From the NCBI RefSeq assembly GCF_003427025.1, contig NZ_QVAI01000017.1, positions 107,505-171,504 of the forward strand: a DNA stretch of 64,000 bases. The letters are read 5' to 3'. Below, piece after piece: positions 1 through 8,865 of this stretch (position 1 is the stretch's first letter; the number at the start of each line of letters is the position of its first letter). Position numbers and translations under genes: made by a program. Under the pieces are notes generated by a model that was not told the DNA's origin, did not search any database, and saw only the letters and a list, made by a program, of their open reading frames with translations. The DNA comes from Jiangella endophytica. Lineage in GTDB: Bacteria; Actinomycetota; Actinomycetes; Jiangellales; Jiangellaceae.

Positions 1-887
1 GCGGAGTCGGTGACGGTGTCGCCGACCTTCGACTGACGGACGTCCTTGACGCCGGTGATGAGGTAGCCGACCTCGCCGACGCCGAGGCCACCGCCGGGCT
101 GCATCTCCGGCGAGATGACGCCGATCTCGAGCAGCTCGTGGGTCGCCTTCGTCGAGAGCATCAGGATGCGCTCGCGCGGCGTCAGCTTGCCGTCGATGAC
201 GCGGACGTACGTGACGACGCCGCGGTAGGAGTCGTAGACGCTGTCGAAGATCATCGCGCGCGCCGGCGCGTCCGCGTCGCCCTCCGGCGCCGGCACCTCG
301 GCCACGACGCGCTCGAGCAGGTCGAGCACGCCCTCGCCGGTCTTGCCGCTGACCCGCAGTACGTCGTCGGGGTCGCCGCCGATGAGGTGCGCCAGCTCGG
401 CGGCGTACTTGTCGGGCTGCGCGGCCGGCAGGTCGATCTTGTTCAGAACCGGGATGATCGTGAGGTCGTTCTCGAGCGCCATGTAGAGGTTCGCCAGTGT
501 CTGCGCCTCGATGCCCTGCGCGGCGTCGACCAGCAGGACCGCGCCTTCGCACGCGGCCAGGCTGCGACTGACCTCGTAGGAGAAGTCGACGTGCCCCGGG
601 GTGTCGATGAGGTTGAGCGCGAAAGTGACGCCGTCGCTCTCAGGCGCGTGGGAGGTGAACGGCAGCCGCACCGCCTGGCTCTTGATGGTGATGCCGCGCT
701 CGCGCTCGATGTCCATGCGGTCGAGGTACTGCGCGCGCATCGACCGATCGTCGACCACCCCGGTGAGCTGCAGCATCCGGTCCGCCAGCGTCGACTTGCC
801 GTGGTCGATGTGGGCGATGATGCAGAAGTTCCGGATCAGCTCCGGCGGGGTCGCCGACGGCACCGGCGCGTTCTCGCTGACTGGCAC
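1..887 (-). CDS. lepA: Elongation factor 4 (LepA), N-terminal part, cut by window edge
   Basis: Ribosome-bound translational GTPase of the EF-G/LepA family. The 295 visible residues hold the G1 loop AHIDHGKST (about residues 25-33), the switch region RERGITIKS, the G3 motif DTPGHVDF and the G4 motif NKIDLP, followed by the start of domain II. The C-terminus lies beyond position 1. The GTG start at 887 was chosen because a GAGGA ribosome site lies just upstream and no in-frame ATG precedes the G domain. The gene is transcribed away from the RHH/MazF pair, so 888-1042 is a divergent promoter region. Identity is near certain from the GTPase motifs and the LepA-type spacing. Confidence 0.97.
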   Translation of the reverse strand, partial: MPVSENAPVPSATPPELIRNFCIIAHIDHGKSTLADRMLQLTGVVDDRSMRAQYLDRMDIERERGITIKSQAVRLPFTSHAPESDGVTFALNLIDTPGHVDFSYEVSRSLAACEGAVLLVDAAQGIEAQTLANLYMALENDLTIIPVLNKIDLPAAQPDKYAAELAHLIGGDPDDVLRVSGKTGEGVLDLLERVVAEVPAPEGDADAPARAMIFDSVYDSYRGVVTYVRVIDGKLTPRERILMLSTKATHELLEIGVISPEMQPGGGLGVGEVGYLITGVKDVRQSKVGDTVTDS

Positions 888-983
888 GCAGTTTCCTCGG
901 GCTTCGGGGTGGATTCGGGTCGGGCGCGGTGTGCTGGCCGCACCAGACATCATCCCATGGTCGGCGATGCGGGCGCGCCAGAA

Positions 984-997
984 AAGTGATATCACTT
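984..997. promoter_or_regulatory. Perfect 14-bp palindrome AAGTGATATCACTT, likely autoregulatory operator
   Basis: Seen directly: a perfect palindrome in the lepA/antitoxin divergent region, followed by a possible -10 hexamer (TAGCTA or CTATCT, about 998-1006) and then the ATG at 1043. Ribbon-helix-helix antitoxins usually bind short palindromes in their own promoters, so the downstream Arc-like protein is the natural ligand. That link is inferred. Confidence 0.6.
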
Positions 998-1042
998 AGC
1001 TATCTGGTTGGCCGGACTCGGCCGCGACGCCTGGAGGACCGC

Positions 1043-1378
1043 ATGACCGAGACCCCCGCCGACGACTCCTCACACCGCCCCGGCGGTGCTGGCGGCATCG
1101 GCGACGCCGGCCCCGACGGGGTGGGCCACGGTCCCGGAGGCGGCAACGACGGCGACCTCGCCGGCCACCGTCGCGGGTTCGGCACCGACGGCACCACCAC
1201 CCCTGCCGGCAGGGGCACGGCCGGCGCAGGCACTGCCGGCGTGTGTGCTGCCACCGTCGGCCCGGCCGTCGATCACGGCGGCACAGCCGGCCCGGGGAGC
1301 ACTGCCGTCACCACGGGCGGCACTGCCAACAGCATTCACGCCGCCACCGGCGGCGTGGCCGTCGACCTCGGTGGCTGA
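1043..1378 (+). CDS. Gly/Thr/Ala-rich low-complexity ORF coupled to the antitoxin gene
   Basis: A 111-codon reading frame beginning with ATG after a strong GGAGG site (about 1033-1037). The product is almost entirely Gly, Thr, Ala and Asp with no recognisable domain. Third codon positions are strongly GC, as in real genes here. Its TGA (1376-1378) overlaps the GTG start of the ribbon-helix-helix gene (1371) by 8 nt, which would couple translation. It may be a real leader protein, or the detached N-terminus of the antitoxin if an indel lies near 1371. Not recognised from any family; function unknown. Confidence 0.4.
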   Translation: MTETPADDSSHRPGGAGGIGDAGPDGVGHGPGGGNDGDLAGHRRGFGTDGTTTPAGRGTAGAGTAGVCAATVGPAVDHGGTAGPGSTAVTTGGTANSIHAATGGVAVDLGG

Positions 1379-1655
1379 TCCCGAGGCCGACGGCGCCCGC
1401 CCGGCACGCAGGCGCGAGCGGCACGCCGTCCTACTGCGCCTCGACCCGGCCGTGCACGAGGCGTTGACGCGCTGGGCTCAGGACGAGTTCCGCAGCGTGA
1501 ACGCGCAGGTCGAGCTCGTGCTGCGGAACGCGCTGCGGGCGGCCGGGCGGGAGCCGAAGGACGCTGGGCCGCTCCCCCGCCGTGGTCGGCCGCCGTCCCC
1601 ACCGTCCGACGAGCCGCCGCCCGGCGGTGGGCCGCCGAACGTCGGCGAAGTGTGA
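1371..1655 (+). CDS. Arc/CopG-type ribbon-helix-helix protein, probable antitoxin
   Basis: 94 residues from GTG 1371. An Arg-rich start (RPARRRERHAV) leads into a ribbon-helix-helix fold: strand VLLRLDP, helix AVHEALTRWAQDEF, turn RSVNAQ, helix VELVLRNALRAAGR, then a Pro-rich tail. The RSVNAQVE turn is typical of actinobacterial Arc-family DNA-binding proteins. The downstream gene, 34 nt away on the same strand, encodes a PemK/MazF-fold protein, so an antitoxin/autorepressor role is likely. The GTG has no good Shine-Dalgarno site of its own, which fits coupling to the upstream Gly-rich ORF. Longer in-frame starts exist but add only Pro/Ala sequence. Confidence 0.7.
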   Translation: MADPEADGARPARRRERHAVLLRLDPAVHEALTRWAQDEFRSVNAQVELVLRNALRAAGREPKDAGPLPRRGRPPSPPSDEPPPGGGPPNVGEV

Positions 1656-1689
1656 GGCGGGCGCCGGGTCGCGGCGCTACAGTGCCGAC

Positions 1690-2274
1690 GTGGCCCGCCT
1701 CCTCCGCGACTTCGTGCGCGCTCTGCTGACTCCGTCGAAGCGGCGGACCGATCGCGACGGCGGCCGGCCCGCGCGTCCGTCCACCCGCCCCGCCGACCGG
1801 CCGGCACCGCGCCGTGACCGGGATGACCGGGGCGACCGAGACGGTGGCGACGAGGCGTCGCCGGGCCAGCCGGGCAGCAACGCGACGACCGAAGCGCACT
1901 CCGTCGGCGCCGTCCACACCTCCTACAACCCGAGCACCGACGGCGACCCCGACCCGGGCGAGATCGTCTGGACCTGGGTCCCGTACGAGGAGAACGACGG
2001 CCGCGGCAAGGACCGGCCCGTCCTCGTCGTGGCGCGCGAGCCGGGCGGCACCGTCCTCGCCGTCCAGCTGACCAGCAAGAACCACGACGGCGAGCGCGAC
2101 TGGGTCGGCGTCGGCGCCGGCCGCTGGGACGGTGAGCACCGCCCGTCCTGGGTCGACATCAGCCGCGTCCTGCGCGTCCACCCCGACGGCATGCGGCGCG
2201 AGGCGGCGGCGCTCGGCCGCGAGCAGTTCGACACGGTCATCGACGCGTTGCGCGCGCGGTACGGCTGGAGCTGA
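1690..2274 (+). CDS. PemK/MazF-family toxin-like protein
   Basis: 194 residues from GTG 1690 (MARLLRDFVRALLTPSKRRT...). Residues about 25-75 are a charged, low-complexity linker; the C-terminal 110 residues match the PemK/MazF barrel: GEIVWTWVPYEEN, the KDRPVLVV strand, LTSKNHDGERD, and a WVDISRVLRV segment. MazF-fold proteins are usually ribosome-independent mRNA endonucleases. Here the N-terminal basic helix and linker are extra compared with about 110-residue MazF toxins. Paired with the upstream ribbon-helix-helix gene, and immediately upstream of rpsT. Whether it is an active toxin cannot be judged from sequence. Confidence 0.8.
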   Translation: MARLLRDFVRALLTPSKRRTDRDGGRPARPSTRPADRPAPRRDRDDRGDRDGGDEASPGQPGSNATTEAHSVGAVHTSYNPSTDGDPDPGEIVWTWVPYEENDGRGKDRPVLVVAREPGGTVLAVQLTSKNHDGERDWVGVGAGRWDGEHRPSWVDISRVLRVHPDGMRREAAALGREQFDTVIDALRARYGWS

Positions 2275-2334
2275 GCCGCCCCCGGGCGGCGCTCGACCGC
2301 GGAGCGTGGCCATCCGGCCCCGCCCGGCGCCGAA

Positions 2335-2364
2335 TTGGCTGGTGAGCCGCCGCGCTGGTATTGT
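2335..2364 (+). promoter_or_regulatory. Sigma-70-type promoter for rpsT
   Basis: TTGGCT at 2335-2340, an 18-nt spacer and TATTGT at 2359-2364, in the 228-nt gap before rpsT. Transcription would begin near 2371, leaving a 5' leader of about 130 nt, long enough for regulation; no clear structure was resolved in it. Confidence 0.5.
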
Positions 2365-2502
2365 TGGCCGCTGCGCGTCGGCCCAGGTCGCGGACGCGCC
2401 CGGCCAACTCCTTGCCGCCGCGACGGTCCCCCACACCGGCGCGGGTCCCGGAGAAGACCGACGCCCTCACGACCTATCCGAACCGACCAAAGGCATCAGT
2501 TC

Positions 2503-2763
2503 GTGGCGAACATCAAGTCCCAGAAGAAGCGCATTCTCACCAACGAGAAGGCCCGGCTGCGCAACAAGGCCGTGAAGTCGTCGCTCAAGACGGCTATCCG
2601 CAGGTTCCACGACGCCGCCGACGCCGGCGAGACCGAGAAGGCTGTCGAGGCCGCTCACGCCGCCAACCGGCAGCTCGACAAGGCCGCCTCCAAGGGCGTC
2701 ATCCACAAGAACCAGGCGGCCAACCGCAAGTCCTCGATCTCGAAGCGGGCCGCCTCGCTCTGA
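2503..2763 (+). CDS. rpsT: 30S ribosomal protein S20
   Basis: 86 residues from GTG 2503 ([21 protein letters not shown]...), the standard S20 start and length. The all-helical, Lys/Arg-rich sequence binds 16S rRNA in the small subunit body. C-terminal [19 protein letters not shown] is the conserved S20 signature. The GTG start is fixed by the MANIKSQ motif. Monocistronic, between the MazF-like gene and convergent holA; the rpsT-holA-comEC-comEA-leuS neighbourhood near lepA is typical of actinomycetes. Confidence 0.97.
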   Translation: MANIKSQKKRILTNEKARLRNKAVKSSLKTAIRRFHDAADAGETEKAVEAAHAANRQLDKAASKGVIHKNQAANRKSSISKRAASL

Positions 2764-2822
2764 GGCCGGGCCCCGCGCCGGCTCGATCACATTCGAGTCG
2801 GCCGCAGGATCAGCTTCGGCTC

Positions 2823-2871
2823 GCACGACGGCGTCGTCCTCCTCTCGCGGAGGGCGGCGCCGTCGTCGTGC
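2823..2871. terminator. GC-rich hairpin after rpsT, probable terminator
   Basis: Outer stem GCACGACG (2823-2830) with CGTCGTGC (2864-2871); inside it CCTCC and GGAGG can also pair across TCTCGC. No strong T-tract follows. It lies 60 nt after rpsT, between convergent transcripts, so a terminator role is plausible. Confidence 0.45.
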
Positions 2872-3385
2872 GCCCGGACGCCCTTCACTGCGTCGTGCCG
2901 CTGCTATCGCCACGTCGGTGTGGGAGCCCCTTTTTGCGGCGGATCCCGGAAGCGCGCCGTGTCTCAGCCGCGCCGAGGACGTCCCAGCGCGGCGACGCAG
3001 GGACGTTCGGATCCGAGGGCTCGATGCCCGCGGCCGGGTCGGCCGACGCTCGGTGCGCCGCCCCGGGGGCCTACGGACACCAGCGGCGGCACCTGTCGAG
3101 TCGCGCGCCATGCGCCCGCCCGTCGGTCGGGCTGGCTCCGGCGACGGCCACGCGCCATCCACCCGCCGGCAGGCCCGAGTAGGTCCGCACACCACCGTGA
3201 ACAGCGCTGGACCAGGGCGGCTTCAGGTCAGCAGCACCGCCACCTCGAACGGCTGGACGGGTCGGTGGACGCGTCAGGCGGGGCAGTGCTGCCGCGGCGT
3301 CGGCCAGGTCGCACCAGCAGCGAACGACGTCCTCGTGATGGCCCGCCACCGACGCCGAACCTCACCCCGTGGCGCCACGCCAACG
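2872..3385. other. Intergenic stretch without a convincing gene
   Basis: About 510 nt between the rpsT hairpin and holA. Frames on both strands are open because of high GC, but none has a start with a ribosome site plus a recognisable product. A CCCCTTTTT run at about 2930-2938 is the only T-tract. A short minus-strand reading ending near 3223 (PFEVAVLLT) looks protein-like but is bounded by an in-frame stop, so it may be a gene relic. Confidence 0.4.
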
Positions 3386-4363
3386 TCAGGCAGCGCGGGC
3401 GGTGCCGATGGCGACCAGCGCTGTCGTGAGCGCGAGCGTCGCGTCGTTGCCGCCGCCCTTGACCGCGAGGTCGGCGTCGGCGACGGCGCGGATGGCGCGG
3501 GCGAGGCCAGTCGGCGTCCAGCCGCGCAACTGCCCCCGGAGCACGCGGATCTTCCACGGCGGGATGCCGAGATCGCGGGCGACGTCGGCGTCGCGCATGC
3601 CACGTGGCGCGCCGGCCAGCCGGGCGAGCGATCGCAGCGAGGTCGCCAGTGCCCCGGTCACCAGCACCGGGTCGGTGCCGGTCTCGATCGCCCAGCGCAG
3701 CTGCTCGACCGCCTCGCCGGTCTTGCCCTCGACGGCGCGGTCGGCGACCACCCAGCCCTTCACCTCGGCGCGGCCCTCGAAGTACATGGCGACCAGCTGA
3801 CCGGTGACCTGTCCGTCCGGCGCGTCGGCTGCCAGCTGACTGGCCGCCGAGGCCAGCCCACGCAGGTCGGCGCCGACCGATTCGACCAGCTGCCGCGCCG
3901 CGGCTTCGTCGATGCGGCCGCCGTTGCGGCGAACCTCGGCCCGCACGAACGAGACCTGGTCGTCGGGGCGCGTCAACCGCTCGGCCGCGACCTCGTGGAC
4001 GCCGGCCTTGCGCAGCGCGGTGAGCAGCTTCTTGCCCTTGACGCCGCCGGGGTGCAGCAGCACCACGTGGATGCCCTCGATGGGCGTGGTCACGTAACCC
4101 ACCAGCACCTCGCCGACCGGTTCGCTGACGTCCTGAACGTCGTTGACCAGCAGCACGCGGCGGGTGGCGAAGAGCGACGGGCTGACGTGCTCGGCCAGGG
4201 CTCCAGCGGTCAGCTCGGAGCCGGACACCTGCGACACGTCGGAGTCGGAGTCGGCGGCGCGCGCCGCCTTGACGACGGCGCCCGCTGCCCGCTCTGCCAG
4301 CAGCGCCTCCGGGCCGAAGACGAGGGTGACCGGGACGAGGGGGTCGGTCGATAGCGCAGCCAT
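3386..4363 (-). CDS. holA: DNA polymerase III delta subunit
   Basis: 325 residues from ATG 4363 (MAALSTDPLVPVTLVFGPE); an upstream in-frame ATG at 4378 is possible. Delta opens the beta sliding clamp within the clamp-loader complex. Visible: the N-terminal VTLVFGPEALLAERA segment, the RRVLLVNDVQ strand, VVLLHPGGVKGKKLL, and the C-terminal helical collar with GIPPWKIRVLRGQ. Length fits actinobacterial HolA. It follows comEC on the same strand; the long comEC frame overlaps the first 154 nt of holA, so the two are probably co-transcribed. Confidence 0.93.
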   Translation of the reverse strand: MAALSTDPLVPVTLVFGPEALLAERAAGAVVKAARAADSDSDVSQVSGSELTAGALAEHVSPSLFATRRVLLVNDVQDVSEPVGEVLVGYVTTPIEGIHVVLLHPGGVKGKKLLTALRKAGVHEVAAERLTRPDDQVSFVRAEVRRNGGRIDEAAARQLVESVGADLRGLASAASQLAADAPDGQVTGQLVAMYFEGRAEVKGWVVADRAVEGKTGEAVEQLRWAIETGTDPVLVTGALATSLRSLARLAGAPRGMRDADVARDLGIPPWKIRVLRGQLRGWTPTGLARAIRAVADADLAVKGGGNDATLALTTALVAIGTARAA

Positions 4364-7300
4364 ATCGCCACACAGCATGTCACGTCCCGCCGACAACGTC
4401 CGTGCCCACGCACCGATCGCCGCGGCGCCGGTCCCGCCCTCGGCCCGCCGGTCACCACACCGAGCTCTCCGTCGCCGCCACGGACGACGGCGATGCTGCC
4501 GTGCTCGTCGGTCCGGTAGACCCGGACGCCGCTGTCGCGAAGCGCGTCGAGTACGCGAGGCGACGGGTGGCCGTACGTGTTCTCGCCGACGCTGATCAGC
4601 GCCAGCCGCGCGTCGACACCCGTGAGCAGACCGGCGTCCTGGTGCGGTGACCCGTGGTGGGCGACCTTGAGCACGTCGACGTCCAGCTCGGGCGCGGATC
4701 GCATCAGGGACCGCTGCGCCGTCGGCTCGATGTCGCCGGTCAGCAGCACGCTGACGCCGTCGACGTCGGCCTCGGCGACGATGCTGGCGTTGTTCGACTC
4801 CGATTCCGAGGTCTCGATCAGGCGGCCGGGCGCGAGCACGTCCAGCCAGAGCCGCTCCCCCACCTGGAGCCGGTCGCCGACCCGCGGCGCCGACGCCGGG
4901 ACGCCCGCCGCGGCGAGCCGGCGCCGGACACCGTCGGCGGCCTCGGGCGGATCGTCGAGCGGTGAGACGAGAGCCCGGCTCACGTCGCGACCGGCCAGTA
5001 CGCCGTCGAGCCCGCCGACGTGATCGGCGTGGAAGTGGGTCAGGATCAGCAGCGGCACCTGCCGCACGCCGAGCCCGTCGAGGCAACGCCGCACGAGCCG
5101 CGGTTCCGGCCCGGTGTCGACGACGACGGCGGACCGGTCGCCGGCCCGCAGCACGAGCGCGTCGCCCTGACCCACGTCGCAGGCGACGACCAGCCAGCCG
5201 GGCGGCGGCCAGCCCGGCGTCGGGACCGCTTTCAGCAGGCCGATCACCAGGACCGTCCCCGCGACCGCGGTGATGAGCGGGCGGCGCAGCAGCATCGGCA
5301 GCGCCAGCAGCCCGACCACCGCCAGGACGACGGCCGCCACCACGCCGCCGGCGCCCGGCGGCCACGGCAGAACGGCGCCGGGCTGATCGGCGAACCATCG
5401 TGCGACGGCGGCGATCCACCAGGCCGGGAGCGCGGCCAGCCAGGCGAACCCCGTCGCGACGGGCGGCAGGATCGGGCTCACCACCGCAGCAGCCGCGCCG
5501 AACACCGTCGCCGGCGCCACAGCGGGAGCGGCGAGCATGTTCGCCGGCAGCGCTGCCAGGCTGAGCTGCCCGGACAGCCCGAGCACGATCGGCGTGCAGG
5601 CGACCTGCGCGGCCAGCGGCACGGCGATCGCAACCGCCAGCGGCCGTGGCAGCCATGCCAGTGACCGGGTCCAGGCCGGTACGAGGAGCAGAATGCCGGC
5701 CGTCGCCAGCACGGACAGCGCGAACCCGGCGCTGCGGGCCAGCCAGGGATCGAGCAGCACCAGCACGATCACCGCGGCGGCCAGCGTGGGCAGCCCGCGC
5801 CGCCGCCCGGCGACCGTCAGCCCGACGACGGCGACCAGGCCCATCGCGGCGGCGCGCAGGACGCTCGGCTCCGGCCGCGCGAGCAACACGAACCCGAGCA
5901 CGCACACCACGCCGACGACGGGCAGTACGTAGCCGCGGACGCCCAGCCAGCGGGCCAACCCGAGCGCGACCACCAGGACGATCGCGACGTTCGTGCCCGA
6001 CACAGCGGTCAGGTGTGTCAGCCCGGCGATCAACATCGCGTCGCGCAGATCGTCGGCCAGCAGCGACTCGTCGCCGATGACTAGGCCCGGCACCAGCCCG
6101 CGCGGATCGGACGGCACCCCGGACACGGCCTCGCGGAGGCCGGCTCGGAACGGCTCGGTCGCGCGGCTGGCGGCGCTGGGCGGGCCGGTCGCGCGCTCGT
6201 CGGGTCCGGTGTACGGGCGAAAGACCGCGGCGACGTCGTCGCGCGGGTGGTCGGTGGACTCGAGCCGGCCCGCCACACTGATCCGCTGGCCCGGCAGCAG
6301 GTCGGCCCAGTGGACGTCGCCGCTGACCAGCAGCACCGGCACGGAGACGTCGTGGGAGCGGCCACGGCCGGTGACGTGGTCGACGTGGAGCCGGCCGACG
6401 ACGTACTCCGTGGCAGCGGCCTCCTCGCCGGCCGGGCCGCTGCGTCGCAGCACGGGATCGCGGGCAACGACGCCCTCGAGCTCGACGTGCGCGCCGACGG
6501 CGGCGAGCGTGGTGACGGGCCCGTCCCAGACCGGCGCCGCCCGAGCCGCCCCGACGGCGAACCCGGCGACCAGGCAGAGCGTCGCGGCGACGAGAGCGCG
6601 CCGACCGGCAGGCGGCAGTCGTCTGCCTCGTCGGCTGCGGACTCCGCCGCGCGGGCGGCGGTCGTCAGAGAGTCGGGTGCCATCAGGTGGCCGGCCGCCG
6701 GAGAAGCGGGTGCCACCAGGTGCGCGGGCGACGCCAGGTGCGCGGGCGACGCCAGGTGCGCGGGCGACGTCTGGTGGACCGTCGTCACCCGGGTGGCCGC
6801 CGGCCGGGAGCCTGCGGCTCGGGCTCGGGCTCGGGCGTGGGCGCTGGTCGGCGACGCGTTGAACGCCGGCGGATCGCTGAGCGTCGGCGGTCCGCTGGCC
6901 GCCGCCGGGTGGCGCAGGCGCGCCATGGTGGCGTTGGCGGCTGGGCGGCTTTCGATCGGCGTCCCGCGGGCGGGTGTGAAGCAGGATCGCCCCGGTGACG
7001 ACGACGGCGATCGTGCAGCCGACGAGGCCGACCCGCCAGTGGACCAGCACCCCGGCCAGCGCGCCGAGCCAGAGTCCGAGCGCCGCGGGGACGAGGCGCA
7101 GATCGAGTGGTTCGGCGGCCTCCGGCTCCGCCGGCGGGTCGGCCGGGGCGGAGGCTCGCAGCGCGGCGCCCGCCTGGATCGAGCCCGACGACCTCGACCG
7201 TGTCGCCCAGCGCCGAGGACCGGACACCGAAGGACGACCCGTCGCGCTCGCCGCGCCGTCCGCCGCAGCTGGGCGCACGGCCGGGAGGGCCGAGCCCGAC

Positions 7301-7371
7301 GCCGCGCCGCGAGCGCGTGCTCTGCCCGCACGCGGCGGGGTGGGCATGCCTGGGGCTGGGGGGCGACTCAC
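4210..7371 (-). CDS. comEC: ComEC/Rec2-family DNA uptake channel protein
   Basis: 1053-codon frame. N-terminal low-complexity tail (about 1-65), two membrane helices, a Pro/Arg-rich cytoplasmic linker with a hexapeptide repeat (VARAPG three times), a DUF4131-like domain, the ComEC competence domain with many membrane helices (GLTHLTAVSGTNVAIV is the signature), then a metallo-beta-lactamase domain with LTHFHADHVGG, LLTGDIE and AHHGS. In competent bacteria ComEC passes single-stranded DNA across the membrane. The start overlaps comEA by 4 nt. After GELGVVTGG the frame runs on for about 65 basic, non-conserved residues into holA; the natural end may be near 4430. Confidence 0.92.
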   Translation of the reverse strand: MSRPPAPGMPTPPRAGRARARGAASGSALPAVRPAAADGAASATGRPSVSGPRRWATRSRSSGSIQAGAALRASAPADPPAEPEAAEPLDLRLVPAALGLWLGALAGVLVHWRVGLVGCTIAVVVTGAILLHTRPRDADRKPPSRQRHHGAPAPPGGGQRTADAQRSAGVQRVADQRPRPSPSPSRRLPAGGHPGDDGPPDVARAPGVARAPGVARAPGGTRFSGGRPPDGTRLSDDRRPRGGVRSRRGRRLPPAGRRALVAATLCLVAGFAVGAARAAPVWDGPVTTLAAVGAHVELEGVVARDPVLRRSGPAGEEAAATEYVVGRLHVDHVTGRGRSHDVSVPVLLVSGDVHWADLLPGQRISVAGRLESTDHPRDDVAAVFRPYTGPDERATGPPSAASRATEPFRAGLREAVSGVPSDPRGLVPGLVIGDESLLADDLRDAMLIAGLTHLTAVSGTNVAIVLVVALGLARWLGVRGYVLPVVGVVCVLGFVLLARPEPSVLRAAAMGLVAVVGLTVAGRRRGLPTLAAAVIVLVLLDPWLARSAGFALSVLATAGILLLVPAWTRSLAWLPRPLAVAIAVPLAAQVACTPIVLGLSGQLSLAALPANMLAAPAVAPATVFGAAAAVVSPILPPVATGFAWLAALPAWWIAAVARWFADQPGAVLPWPPGAGGVVAAVVLAVVGLLALPMLLRRPLITAVAGTVLVIGLLKAVPTPGWPPPGWLVVACDVGQGDALVLRAGDRSAVVVDTGPEPRLVRRCLDGLGVRQVPLLILTHFHADHVGGLDGVLAGRDVSRALVSPLDDPPEAADGVRRRLAAAGVPASAPRVGDRLQVGERLWLDVLAPGRLIETSESESNNASIVAEADVDGVSVLLTGDIEPTAQRSLMRSAPELDVDVLKVAHHGSPHQDAGLLTGVDARLALISVGENTYGHPSPRVLDALRDSGVRVYRTDEHGSIAVVRGGDGELGVVTGGPRAGPAPRRSVRGHGRCRRDVTCCVAIWLRYRPTPSSRSPSSSARRRCWQSGQRAPSSRRRAPPTPTPTCRRCPAPS
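6716..6769. repeat. Three perfect 18-bp tandem repeats inside comEC
   Basis: Unit CCAGGTGCGCGGGCGACG repeated three times without change, followed by a degraded partial copy. On the minus strand it encodes the hexapeptide repeat in the ComEC linker. Period 18 keeps the frame. Confidence 0.9.
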
Positions 7372-8702
7372 AGCGTCACCAGGGGTTCCAGTTCGGCGAA
7401 CCGTTGCTCGCCGATGCCGGAGACCTCGCGTAGCTCGTCGATGCTGGTGAACCGCCCGTTCTGCTCGCGCCAGTCGAGGATGCGGCCGGCGAGCGTGGGG
7501 CCGATTCCGGGCAGGGACTCGAGCTCGGCGGCGGTCGCGGAGTTGAGGCTGACGGGTCTGGACGACGTCGCCTCGGGCGGGTCGCCGGCGGGTGGAGCGG
7601 GCTGCGCGGGCGGCGCGGCTGGAGGCGGATCGGCGGTGACGAGGACCTGCTCGCCGTCGGCGAGGACGCGGGCGAGGTTGATCGGGGTCAGGTCCGCGTC
7701 GGGCGTCGCGCCGCCGGCCGCGTCGATGGCGTCGACGACCCGGGAGCCGGACGGAAGCTCGACGACGCCGGGGCGGGCCACGAGGCCGGCGACGTGGACG
7801 ATGATCGGAGCGGCTGTGCCCGTGGCCGGGGCACCCGGTTGATTCGGCGGCGCGCCGTCGGCGGGCGCCTCGGCCGACGGCGCTGTTGGGTCGGGTGTGT
7901 CGGCCGGTGGCGTGGTCCCGGCGACGGGTGTGCCGGTGGCAACGAGTTCGGGCTCGATGGGCACGACCTCCGGCCGAGCCCGCAGGAACAGGACGGCCGC
8001 GCCGATCGCTCCGATGAGCACGACGAGCACGATGACGGCGAGCTGGATCCGCTCCAGCCCCAGCCGCCCGAAGCGCACCACCGGTGCCGACGGTGCCGGA
8101 TCTGGGGTCTGTGTGGGCGGTGGCGCCGCAACGCCCGACCGCGCCGCCGGCGGCACCGCCTCCGCCGACGAGTCAGCCGACTCGGCCGAGTGGGCGGGTC
8201 GCGCCGTGGGCCGACCCGAGTGGGCCGGTCGTGCCCAGGGTGGCCTCGACGCGACTGGTCGTGCGCCCGCGGGCTCCGCGTTCCGGGGCCGCGCGGGCTG
8301 CGCAGGCTGCGCGGCCCGCACCGTCCTCGGCGCTGATTCGGCTGTTCGTGGCCACGCCCGCCTCGAGGCGTTCGCTGGTGCGCCCAGGAGCGTTGCCTCC
8401 CGCGGCCGCACGCGCTGTGATGCCGACACAGCCAACGGGTCGGCCGCCAGTTCCGGGTCGACCGGCCGTTCCGGGTCGACCGGCCGTTCCTGGTCCACCG
8501 GCCGTTCCTGGTCCACCGGCGGTCCCGGGTCGACCAGTTGTTCCCAGGGCGGGGTGTCCGGCTCGTCCTGCCAGCCGGGCGGTTCGAACTCGGCAGCGGG
8601 CTCCGTTCGGCCAGCCCAGCGTCGACCGGCGACGTGCGCTACGCGGGAACGGGCGAGCGCCGCCGTGTGGTCGTCGACGGGGCGGGAACGGAACGATCGC
8701 AT
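7368..8702 (-). CDS. comEA: ComEA-family helix-hairpin-helix DNA-binding protein
   Basis: 444 residues from ATG 8702 (MRSFRSRPVDDHTAALARSR); an in-frame GTG at 8726 would add eight residues. A long disordered N-terminal region with a PVDQER/PVDPER repeat precedes one membrane helix (about LAVIVLVVLIGAIGAAVLF), then an SLBB-like domain (HVAGLVARPGVVELPSGSRV) and a C-terminal helix-hairpin-helix domain (LNSATAAELESLPGIGPTLA). ComEA is the membrane-anchored double-stranded DNA receptor that hands DNA to ComEC. Coupled to comEC by a 4-nt overlap. The N-terminal half is far longer than the about 200-residue Bacillus protein. Confidence 0.92.
   Translation of the reverse strand: MRSFRSRPVDDHTAALARSRVAHVAGRRWAGRTEPAAEFEPPGWQDEPDTPPWEQLVDPGPPVDQERPVDQERPVDPERPVDPELAADPLAVSASQRVRPREATLLGAPANASRRAWPRTAESAPRTVRAAQPAQPARPRNAEPAGARPVASRPPWARPAHSGRPTARPAHSAESADSSAEAVPPAARSGVAAPPPTQTPDPAPSAPVVRFGRLGLERIQLAVIVLVVLIGAIGAAVLFLRARPEVVPIEPELVATGTPVAGTTPPADTPDPTAPSAEAPADGAPPNQPGAPATGTAAPIIVHVAGLVARPGVVELPSGSRVVDAIDAAGGATPDADLTPINLARVLADGEQVLVTADPPPAAPPAQPAPPAGDPPEATSSRPVSLNSATAAELESLPGIGPTLAGRILDWREQNGRFTSIDELREVSGIGEQRFAELEPLVTL
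8450..8539. repeat. Five 18-bp tandem repeats inside comEA
   Basis: Five units related to GTTCCGGGTCGACCGGCC, the last ones diverging at a few positions. They encode an in-frame hexapeptide repeat (PVDPER/PVDQER) in the predicted cytoplasmic tail. Confidence 0.9.
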
Positions 8703-8865
8703 GCCTGCGACGCTAGGTCGCCGCACCGACCGCGACGGCCACCGAAAGCGGGGTTTGTGGACAACTGAAGGAACTGGTCAGGGCTGTGGACCGACCGGCA
8801 CACGCGCCCCGGGGCGACGAGGCGGCTCACTCTCGCGCACGCCGGCGACGAGCTGCGGAACGGGG

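Noticed and set aside
2918..3385. Extra protein gene between rpsT and holA
   Set aside because: Open frames have no ribosome sites and no recognisable motif, and the best fragment is broken by a stop.
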